From positions 1 through 29,469 of the forward strand of contig DASQKI010000113.1 in the NCBI GenBank assembly GCA_035630615.1: a stretch of 29,469 nt of DNA, read 5' to 3'. Numbering within the stretch: the stretch's first letter is position 1; every line of letters starts with the position of its first letter. This document shows positions 16,114 through 23,589 of the stretch, one piece after another. The translations under genes and the position numbers were made by a program. This stretch comes from DATFRX01 sp035630615. Lineage in GTDB: Bacteria > Actinomycetota > Actinomycetes > Propionibacteriales > Nocardioidaceae. The notes beneath the pieces are model-generated. The model was given only the letters and a program-made list of their open reading frames with translations, did no database searches and was not told the DNA's origin.

Positions 16114-16215
16114 GCGTGAGGAGCCGAACGGGGCGCTCAAGCGGGGTGAGGTGCCGGGGCACTGTCCGGCGCGCTCACAGTAGAGGAGATCCGCGGACTC
16201 GTGGGGCTGGAGTGA
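16114..16215 (+). pseudogene. Broken duplicate of the SNF2 gene 3' end
   Basis: 16114-16157 matches 14919-14962 at 40 of 44 bases, and 16159-16215 matches 15211-15267 at 51 of 57 bases, including the stop codon. The 248 bp between those source segments are missing. The joined pieces are out of frame and reach a TAG quickly, so it codes for nothing. The sortase gene therefore lies between two copies of the SNF2 terminus. Confidence 0.92.
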
Positions 16216-16281
16216 CGCTGCGGGAATTCTGGAGTGCGGCGCGTACGTACGGCCGGTAGGGTCGGCGAGGGCATGGAGTCG

Positions 16282-19200
16282 ATGACGGACGCCCGCGAGC
16301 GGGCGCGGCACCTCCTGCAGTTCCTTCGCGAGCTGCAGGAAGTTCGCTCGCGCCCGGTCCGAAACCTGGACAAATACCCGGCTGTGCTGTGGCTGCGTGA
16401 CCTTCCCGCGACTGACCCTCACGTGAGTACGGCCTGGGCGTCCGACCTGGAAGCGTCAGAGGGGATCTGGCTCTCGCTGGAGCGCGTTGAACGGAAACCG
16501 GCGCCGAGCATCCCCGAGGTGCTCGAGCCCTGGGTACCACACGCGGACATCCAGGACTCGTCGCTCGACCGTCCGCGCCTGCTGCCCGAGACAACTCTTC
16601 GGCACGAGGTGATCACCGCCGACGGAGACACTGCTGAGGAGCTCCGGACCGCACTTCTCGACGATCATCCGTACGCTTCTGAGGAGTTCGATCGTTGGGT
16701 CCCGACGTGGCTCGAGTGGGCGGAGCATGATCGACGGGCCAACGCGGTGCGCGTTCCGTACCAGACTCTCTACACGATCTTCCAGGAGCATCGAGCAAAG
16801 TCAGAGCTGCTCGAAGTCGTGCTGGGGTTGGGACTCCTGCGGACTCATTCCCATGGTGAGCCGGTGCGCCGTCACATCTTGACGGCCAAGGCTGCCATCG
16901 ATCTCGATCTGGACACCGGACGCATCGACGTTCGACTTGATCCAGAGGAGCCCGAGATCCACCTCGAAGAGGACATGCTCAGCCCGACCGCGCGGGTGGC
17001 TCCCGCCGATGCGGATCTCATCCGCGACTCGCTGCTGTCACAGACAACCGTGTTCGGCGATGACGGAGTCGACCCGCTCCTCCGTGAGTGGACCAACGCG
17101 TTCTCGGCCGACGCCGCGTTTTCCAGTGCCCTTGATTCAGATGCGGAACCCAGATCGACCGTATCCTTCGCGCCGGCACTCATCCTGAGGAACCGTGGCC
17201 GCGAGGCGTACCTCCAGGCGATCAGTACGGTCGAAGCTGCCCTCGAGTCGGGCGCTGAGCTGCCGCCGAGCATGTGGCAACTGCTGGCCGATCCCGAAAG
17301 CCTGGAGAGCGGGGACGAACCCGAGGCCGACGGATTCAGTGACGGGGAGACGTACTTTCCGCTCCGAGCCAACCCGCAGCAGCTCGAGGTTTCCGATCGA
17401 CTACGTCAGCACCGTGTCGTTGTCGTGCAGGGTCCTCCGGGCACCGGCAAGACGCACACCATCGCCAATCTGGTCACTGATCTTCTTGCGCACGGCAAGC
17501 GCATTCTCATCACCAGTCACAGTGCTCAGGCGCTGAAGGTCATCAAGGGCATGCTTCCGACCGAGGTGAGAGATCTCTGCGTCAGCCTGACTGACACCTC
17601 GGTCAAGGGCCAGCAGGCTCTCAAGGCTTCGGTGGAGACGATCGTCGATCAAACGACCTCGCAGTCGATCTCCGACCTCGATCGCGAACACGAATCACTC
17701 GTAGCGGAGTTGTCACAGGCCCGAGATGCGAGGCAGAAGGCTGCGGCGGGGCTCAGCGAGATTCGTGCCCTCGAAACGACCCCGATTGCCGAGGACACGT
17801 CAGGTCGGTACCGCGGTACGCCACAACAGGTGGCGCAGCTGCTCGCGGCCGATGAGCCACGCCACGGATGGATCGGCGTGGTGAATCCGTCTGCTGCTCG
17901 AGTCACGGGCACCGAGTTGCTCCATCTCGTCGCTCTGCAGTCCCGGGTTGACGAGATTCGGGAGCAGGCCAGAGCGATACCGACTCTGTCTGACTTGGTC
18001 ACCCCGGACGATTTCGTCGCCATGTTCACTGAGCGGGCGGAGCTAGACGATCGTCTCAGCCGCGCCGCAGGCGATGTCGCGACCGAGGCCGCGCTGGCCA
18101 GTGCCGAACCGGGAAGCGTCGATGAGTTACAAAAGCTGGTCAGCGCGCTCGATGGCGAACTGACGACGCTCGCGTCATCCGGTGAGGACTGGGTCGGTCA
18201 GGCAGTTCGCGACCTGTGGGCAGGGCAGGACGCCACGGTTCAACAGCTGGCCTGGGAGACCGAGACCGCGTTGACGGCGATCCGCGGCGACCTCGCCACG
18301 GTGGGACCGCGGCAGGTCACCGGACTGGAGCAGGTCGATGTCGCTGCAGCGGCCGGTCGACTTCACACGCTCGCCGCCCATCTGACAGCTGGGGGCACCA
18401 TACGGAGACTCGGGCGGATCCCCAAGCCCGTACGCGCTTGTGAGGCCGAACTCGCGGTGGTCCGTGTCGACGGCCGGCCGTGCACTGCTGCGGCGGAGGC
18501 CGCTGCTGCGGCGGCGGCTTGCTCTGCCGAGCTCCGCTTGCGTCACGTCGAGGTCTATTGGGGCCAGGCTGCGGCAGGAAGCCAAGGCATGCGGGCCGCC
18601 CGGCTCGATGCCCTCCTCAAGACGATCCGCCGGGTTCTCGCGCTGGCGCCAACCTTCGATGGCATCCGTACGACAACGTCCCGGATTCCTGAGCTGAAGG
18701 ACGTGCCGTGGTACGACGCGCAGGCGGTTCGGCAGCTCGCAGACGTGCTTGCCAAGGACGTGATCAGACGGTCGCTGTCCGAACTTGAGTCCCGTCTCCA
18801 GTCCAGCCTCACGGCGCTGCGACGGACACAGTCGCAAGTCGACGCCGCTCAGGCGGTGGCCGCCGGCGTTCGCGCGCTCGAAGACTGGAACACGTCCGCC
18901 TATGAGGCCGCATGGGACGACATGCAGCGAGCCGACAACGCGAACCGCGAGCTCGAGGAACTCACGCAACTTCACGAAACTGCCCTCGCTTCCAGCCCCA
19001 AGATGGCCACTTCGGTGTCCGACGAGCCAGGTGAGATGGAGTGGCAGGAACGCGCCGAAGCATTGGATGCTGCCTATCTCTGGGCGGAGTGGGACGCGTA
19101 CATCCGCGACATCGTCGACTCCGACAACGAGAGCCGGCTGCGACGCGGGCTCGACATAGCCCGGGATCAAGAGTCAAGGGCCCTCAAGCGCATAGCGGCG

Positions 19201-21240
19201 AATCGTGCCTGGCGATACTGCCAGAGCCGTATGACCCAGACGGAGCGGCAGAACCTGAAGGTCTACAGCACGAGCATGAAGAAGATCGGCAAGGGGACGG
19301 GCAAGACTGCGCCCGTCTTTCGCCGGCAGGCTCGGGAGGCGCTCTCCCAGGCGCAGACCGCCGTCCCGGCATGGATCATGTCGCTGCGATCCGTGGTCGA
19401 CAGCGTTGCGTTCACCCGGCCGGGCATTTTTGACGTCGTCATCGTCGACGAGGCCAGCCAGTCCGGACACGAAGCGCTTCTGCTGTTCTGGCTCGCCAAG
19501 CGGGTCCTGGTCGTCGGTGACGATGAGCAGATCTCGCCCGAAAACGTTGGCGTCGACACCGACGCCGTCTTCCACCTGCAGCGAGAGCTGTTGGGAGACG
19601 TGCCGCGCAAGGCTCTCTACGGCCCGACCAATAGCTTCCTCGAACATGCCGAGGCCTTGGCGTTGAGTCCCGTCTTGCTGAGAGAGCACTTCCGATGCAT
19701 GCCGGAGATCATCGAGTTCTCGAATCGGCTGTCGTACGACGGCAGGCTCCTCCCTGTTCGGCAGTACGGGCTCGATCGACTCGAGCCGCTGCGGACGACG
19801 TACATCGCTCACTCCTCTACCAGAGGTTCGACCGGGCGATTGATCAACGGAGGCGAAGCCGAACAACTCGTCGAGACGATTGAGAAGTGTTGCTCCGATC
19901 CTGCGTACGAGGGCAAGAGCATGGGCGTGATCACGATGCTCGGCGGCCCACAGGCCCAGTACGTCCGAGACCTCCTGATGGATCGGCTCGGCACGGCGGA
20001 GTTTGAACGTCGGCACATCCTGGTGGCGGGGCCGGCTGCCTTTCAGGGTGACGAACGCGATGTCATCTTCATGAGCCTTGTCGTCGCGCCAGACTCTGAC
20101 GTGGGTCCGCGACGCATCGGTGCTCTCACGAAGCGCCCGGATCAACAGCGGATGAACGTCGCTGCGAGCCGAGCGCGCGATCAGGTCTGGGTCTTCCACA
20201 GCACCCCTGGCGAGCAGTTGCCGTCTGGAGACTTCCGACGGCAATACCTCGAGTATCTCGGCGGCACGCAGCCCCTCGGTCAAGAGGGCAACCTCGAAGA
20301 CGTCCAGCCCGATCGACCGCACGACGCCTTCGACAGCATCTTCGAACAGCGCGTCTATCTGGCTCTGGTCGAGCGCGGTTATCGCGTACGACCCCAGTAC
20401 CCAGCGGGACGCATACGCATCGACCTCGTGGTCAAGGGCGCAAACGCCAGTCTCGCGGTCGAGTGCGACGGGGACGAGGTCCGAGGACTGGACCAGGAAG
20501 GCGCCGACGCCTTGCGTCAAGCAGAGTTGGAACGGCTCGGCTGGACGTTCTGGCGCATCCGAGGGAGCCAGTTCTTCCGCGATCCGGCGGGATCACTGAT
20601 GCCGCTGTGGGAGAAGCTCGAGGAGATGGGCATCAAGCCGTTCGTTGCCGAGCCGCCGATCAGTGTGTCCGAAGAGGTTGAGGCGCCGACGCCGTCGATC
20701 GGCGAAACGGCTCTTTCGGAGGTGGCCGAAGTCATCGAGCCCGCGACCGCGGTGCCCGGCGCTGTCCCAGCAGAGCTGCCGTCCGGGACCATCGTGGTAG
20801 GCGAGCAGTCGCTTCGGCGGCTCAGCCTCGAGAAGCAGACGATCGTCGAACGCCTCGATCACGCCGCGGCCGCCACAAGTGGAGGTGACTCGGTGGTTCG
20901 GCGCGCAGGCCAGCGCGCCTGGGAGCGTCGAGAGCATGAGCTCCGCGGACGACTGACGTGGATCCAGTACGTTCTCGACAACGCACGTTCCGTCCCATCG
21001 GATCAGTTGCCCGATGTCGTCTGGCCGGGGAGCGTGATCCGCGTTCAGGATGCGGCCACCGAGGAGCTCGCCGACATCGTGGTGTCCTCCGTCGGTCTCG
21101 ATGACGACACGCTCGTGCATGTGAACCCGACGTCTCCGCTCGGACAGCTGCTCGCCAACGCCGAGGTCGGCCAGCGGCTGAGCTACGTCACCGAGAGCGG
21201 CGACCAGGTCACCCTGCACGTGATCGGCGTCTCCGACTGA
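16282..21240 (+). CDS. SF1 helicase fused to a Vsr/DUF559-like nuclease and a GreA/B-like domain
   Basis: 1652 residues. The N-terminal 380 residues are not recognised. The SF1 (UPF1-like) helicase follows: GPPGTGKT at 384-391, a long insertion with coiled-coil character, VDEASQSG (D1056, E1057), LREHFRCMPEI, and the C-terminal block FQGDERDVIFMS and MNVAASRARDQVWVF. Next is a PDDEXK-type nuclease of the MTES_1575/DUF559/Vsr-like kind: FDSIFEQRV, then D1381 and E1394-x-D1396 (VECDG), then QAELERLGWTFWRIRGS. From 1510 to the end a helical hairpin leads into SPLGQLLANAEVGQRLSY (1618 on), which resembles the GreA/GreB C-terminal domain. Helicase-nuclease fusions of this kind are associated with antiviral defence. 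The start could be 16282 or the ATG at 16273; neither has an ideal ribosome site. Codon use is less biased than in nrdJ or the SNF2 gene. Confidence 0.9.
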   Translation: MTDARERARHLLQFLRELQEVRSRPVRNLDKYPAVLWLRDLPATDPHVSTAWASDLEASEGIWLSLERVERKPAPSIPEVLEPWVPHADIQDSSLDRPRLLPETTLRHEVITADGDTAEELRTALLDDHPYASEEFDRWVPTWLEWAEHDRRANAVRVPYQTLYTIFQEHRAKSELLEVVLGLGLLRTHSHGEPVRRHILTAKAAIDLDLDTGRIDVRLDPEEPEIHLEEDMLSPTARVAPADADLIRDSLLSQTTVFGDDGVDPLLREWTNAFSADAAFSSALDSDAEPRSTVSFAPALILRNRGREAYLQAISTVEAALESGAELPPSMWQLLADPESLESGDEPEADGFSDGETYFPLRANPQQLEVSDRLRQHRVVVVQGPPGTGKTHTIANLVTDLLAHGKRILITSHSAQALKVIKGMLPTEVRDLCVSLTDTSVKGQQALKASVETIVDQTTSQSISDLDREHESLVAELSQARDARQKAAAGLSEIRALETTPIAEDTSGRYRGTPQQVAQLLAADEPRHGWIGVVNPSAARVTGTELLHLVALQSRVDEIREQARAIPTLSDLVTPDDFVAMFTERAELDDRLSRAAGDVATEAALASAEPGSVDELQKLVSALDGELTTLASSGEDWVGQAVRDLWAGQDATVQQLAWETETALTAIRGDLATVGPRQVTGLEQVDVAAAAGRLHTLAAHLTAGGTIRRLGRIPKPVRACEAELAVVRVDGRPCTAAAEAAAAAAACSAELRLRHVEVYWGQAAAGSQGMRAARLDALLKTIRRVLALAPTFDGIRTTTSRIPELKDVPWYDAQAVRQLADVLAKDVIRRSLSELESRLQSSLTALRRTQSQVDAAQAVAAGVRALEDWNTSAYEAAWDDMQRADNANRELEELTQLHETALASSPKMATSVSDEPGEMEWQERAEALDAAYLWAEWDAYIRDIVDSDNESRLRRGLDIARDQESRALKRIAANRAWRYCQSRMTQTERQNLKVYSTSMKKIGKGTGKTAPVFRRQAREALSQAQTAVPAWIMSLRSVVDSVAFTRPGIFDVVIVDEASQSGHEALLLFWLAKRVLVVGDDEQISPENVGVDTDAVFHLQRELLGDVPRKALYGPTNSFLEHAEALALSPVLLREHFRCMPEIIEFSNRLSYDGRLLPVRQYGLDRLEPLRTTYIAHSSTRGSTGRLINGGEAEQLVETIEKCCSDPAYEGKSMGVITMLGGPQAQYVRDLLMDRLGTAEFERRHILVAGPAAFQGDERDVIFMSLVVAPDSDVGPRRIGALTKRPDQQRMNVAASRARDQVWVFHSTPGEQLPSGDFRRQYLEYLGGTQPLGQEGNLEDVQPDRPHDAFDSIFEQRVYLALVERGYRVRPQYPAGRIRIDLVVKGANASLAVECDGDEVRGLDQEGADALRQAELERLGWTFWRIRGSQFFRDPAGSLMPLWEKLEEMGIKPFVAEPPISVSEEVEAPTPSIGETALSEVAEVIEPATAVPGAVPAELPSGTIVVGEQSLRRLSLEKQTIVERLDHAAAATSGGDSVVRRAGQRAWERREHELRGRLTWIQYVLDNARSVPSDQLPDVVWPGSVIRVQDAATEELADIVVSSVGLDDDTLVHVNPTSPLGQLLANAEVGQRLSYVTESGDQVTLHVIGVSD

Positions 21241-21265
21241 CTGCCCCTGCCGACCGAGCGACGAG

Positions 21266-21385
21266 TCAACAGCGATGGGACCTGGCGTGCTCCACGGTGG
21301 GATGCCAGCCGCCGTCGTAAATCGACTTGAACACCACCTTGTAGCGGCCTAGTCGCTTGGCCCTGATCCGCCAGTACGGCCGGGT
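21266..21385 (-). pseudogene. C-terminal remnant of a secreted protein gene
   Basis: A minus-strand frame of 39 codons reads YWRIRAKRLGRYKVVFKSIY and then DGGWHPTVEHARSHRC before a stop. This pattern (a YWR strand, YKVVF, YDGGW and a final Cys) resembles the last strands of secreted Ig-like actinobacterial proteins. An in-frame stop lies directly upstream (21388-21386), and a second frame carries the seemingly preceding residues, so the gene is decayed and cut by the OGG-like gene. Confidence 0.5.
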
Positions 21386-21442
21386 TCACCGGGCTGACGG
21401 CGGCGTTGGTCCCGACTGGACGACAGGTACGGGAGGCTGCAG

Positions 21443-22090
21443 ATGACGCACCAGGACTCCGTGAACTCCGGGCAGTGGCCGACCGAGACCGAGGTGCTGA
21501 AGCAATCGGCGACCTATCGACCGGTGTGGTGGTCGAATTACTGCGGGGACGATGTTGAACGTCTGCCTGGATCGCCTCCGGACGAGAACGGGTACGCCAG
21601 CATCTCGAGAGGCGACGTCCTCGCGATGCCGAAACAGACACCGGGCGACCTACGACAGCTCCTGCTCGCCGCCTACATCTGGGGAACGGGGAAGACCGCG
21701 TTCCGCATACGTCTACGGGTGCGGGCATTCACGAAGAACGGCCTATCCGTCGAGGAGTTCGGCGCTCGGCTGCATAACGCGAAGGAACTGGTGCGCACCG
21801 ATGGGCCGGTGCGTGCATACGAGAGCATGCTCCGACGCGGCAACAACAACATCCGCTTCTGCGGCCCCGCGTTCTTCACCAAGTTCCTGTACTTCTCGTC
21901 CTTCGATCCAGCATCGACCGATCCCCAGCCTCTGATCTTGGATCGCTGGGTCGCGCGGTCGCTCAACATGGGTCGGAGCCCGTGGAGTCCGCAGGCTTAC
22001 GGAGAATACCTGGATTTGGCCGTCGAGACGTCCGCGGGAAGGCGACCAGATCTGTTCGAGTACGGGCACTTCATGGGCCGGTGGGATTGA
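21443..22090 (+). CDS. OGG-fold DNA glycosylase-like protein
   Basis: 215 residues. The stretch RFCGPAFFTKFLYF followed by PLILDRWVARSL is characteristic of the putative 8-oxoguanine glycosylase OGG-fold family. Aligned to OGG1 by eye, K147 falls at the catalytic lysine of the helix-hairpin-helix (OGG1 K249) and D167 at the conserved aspartate (OGG1 D268). It may therefore excise a modified base, although the overall similarity to OGG1 is low and the substrate could be something other than 8-oxoguanine. GGGAGG at 21431-21436 lies 6 nt before the ATG. It is 202 bp downstream of the helicase-nuclease fusion on the same strand, within the island of nuclease genes. Confidence 0.75.
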   Translation: MTHQDSVNSGQWPTETEVLKQSATYRPVWWSNYCGDDVERLPGSPPDENGYASISRGDVLAMPKQTPGDLRQLLLAAYIWGTGKTAFRIRLRVRAFTKNGLSVEEFGARLHNAKELVRTDGPVRAYESMLRRGNNNIRFCGPAFFTKFLYFSSFDPASTDPQPLILDRWVARSLNMGRSPWSPQAYGEYLDLAVETSAGRRPDLFEYGHFMGRWD

Positions 22091-22121
22091 GGTCACGCTC
22101 GCTCTTGGATCGCCAGTCCGT

Positions 22122-22135
22122 GCCGGTCGACCGGC
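22122..22135. terminator. GC-rich perfect palindrome after the OGG-like gene
   Basis: GCCGGTCGACCGGC is a perfect 14-bp palindrome 31 bp after the OGG-like stop. It could be a terminator hairpin core with a tight turn, or a protein site. The evidence is symmetry and position only. Confidence 0.3.
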
Positions 22136-22331
22136 CCTGTCGGTGCCGGCGCGCACAATGCGTGCATGATCGAGGGTCGGGCAGCGATGCGGCCGCCACA
22201 TCGAAATGGCGCGCTGATCGCTGGTGGTCGCGGGTACTCACTTGAGGAGCTCGCCGGGTCGCCGCCACTCCCGGACTCCGGCGGCTGGTCGAACGCGTAC
22301 GTCAAGGACGCGACAGCACTGTTGCCGGCGT

Positions 22332-22541
22332 ATGACCAGGCCAGCCGACGTACTCTCCGTAGGCCGGATCCGCAAGGTCATAGCTTCGTATCGGGTGCGT
22401 CCTCGTGCGCGATGTGGTCCGCGGCTGCGGAAGGAGTTCGAGAACGGCGAAGAGTTCTACGACAAGGCCCGCTCTCACGAGCCAATCGTCTTGCCACAGC
22501 GACGGATTGATCGACCCAGCCGCGAGTTCCTTGACGATTGA
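22332..22541 (+). pseudogene. C-terminal remnant of an HNH endonuclease gene
   Basis: The frame ends LRKEFENGEEFYDK, then EPIVLP and RPSREFLDD with a stop. This is the usual tail of HNH_2-type restriction endonucleases (NGEEYY-x-L-x-G, LP, RPSREFLEWH). The catalytic HNH part is absent, and the sequence before about 22362 does not fit the family. The 170 bp upstream (from 22166) is open in another frame but unrecognised, so decay by frameshift and deletion is likely. The stop at 22541 touches the end of the convergent EVE-HNH gene. Confidence 0.6.
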
Positions 22542-23390
22542 CTAGCGCGCCAGCTGGTTGTGCTCTGCGAGCGCTGTTCGGTCCGGTGCGGCATACGATC
22601 TCGGTTGGCGAATCGATCGGCCGTGCAGCGAATCGTAGGCGCTGCCCCGAAGATCTCTTGCCAGTAGGACTGTGAGATCCCTGGCGTCGATGGTGAGCAG
22701 GTGGAGATCGAACAGGGTGTGGATGTCCGCTCTAAGCAGGAGTCCGTTCGTGGTTACATTCGTGTGGTCGCCTCGATAGGGCACGATGTGAGCTGCCTCC
22801 AGAGCGGCTTCGACGTCGCACGACGTGACGCAGCATGCGCCGCCGTACGCGCGGAGCAGATCATCTCGAAATTTGCGTTGGCCGCGTCGCTGCGCGATGG
22901 AGCGCTGAGTGAAACGCCTAGCGTCTTCGGCGGAACGCAGCGCTTGAAACTCAGCGTCAACCTGACTGTCGACGTCGGCCAGATGACTGAGCGTCGGATC
23001 GAACAGAGCTCGAAACGGTAGGACACGATCATCGGTGTCGATGCGGGTGACGGCATTACTGGACCTGGTCCGCTTGCCCGAGAGCTCTTGGATGACATGC
23101 CATCGGACCTCCACGGGAGGACCCGGCTCCTTCACAACCTCCATGCCGAATTTCCAGCGGTAGGGTTCGTCAGCGTGATCGGGCCAGGGCAATTGGTCGG
23201 AGTCTCGGACCCGTGTGCCATCCGTGGTAGCTCGCGCGTACGCAATCAGGCCCTCGCCAGCCTGCCAGAAGAAGAGATCATCGCCAGCACGGATGCCGAA
23301 GTTCTTTCGCATCGCCCAGATACGGTTGTCTCGGCCGAGATCCCAATTCTGGTTCTTCCCAGTGCCGACGGTGATTACATACCCAACCAC
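22542..23390 (-). CDS. EVE-HNH protein, putative modification-dependent (type IV) restriction endonuclease
   Basis: 282 residues. The N-terminal half is an EVE (PUA-like) domain: YVITVGTG, then AGDDLFFWQAGEGLIAYARA (35-54), then the RWKFGMEVV strand and VRWHVIQEL. A linker leads to an HNH_2 nuclease: CCVTSCD at 186-192, AAHIVPY with H201, TTNGLLL with N215, and DIHTLFD with H224. EVE domains bind modified bases in DNA, and EVE-HNH and SRA-HNH proteins cleave modified phage or foreign DNA. All HNH residues are present. The GTG start at 23390 has a weak AGG upstream. The roughly 200 bp to the divergent DUF2075 gene must hold both promoters. Confidence 0.85.
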   Translation of the reverse strand: MVGYVITVGTGKNQNWDLGRDNRIWAMRKNFGIRAGDDLFFWQAGEGLIAYARATTDGTRVRDSDQLPWPDHADEPYRWKFGMEVVKEPGPPVEVRWHVIQELSGKRTRSSNAVTRIDTDDRVLPFRALFDPTLSHLADVDSQVDAEFQALRSAEDARRFTQRSIAQRRGQRKFRDDLLRAYGGACCVTSCDVEAALEAAHIVPYRGDHTNVTTNGLLLRADIHTLFDLHLLTIDARDLTVLLARDLRGSAYDSLHGRSIRQPRSYAAPDRTALAEHNQLAR

Positions 23391-23589
23391 GCGACCTGAA
23401 GTCCTTCGCAGGATCGCATCGGGTGGGGCGGCCCTAGCGAGGGCGCCCGTCGGGCCGTGCTCGACGGTGTCTGCCTGGGCCGATCTTAGTCGCTAACCTC
23501 GTGATCGTAAGTCCGTAGCGGCCCGACAGGCGCGTCGACGACAAGCCTCCACCCGCGCGGGGAGTCAGTGATGCCTTCCTGGGGTGGTC

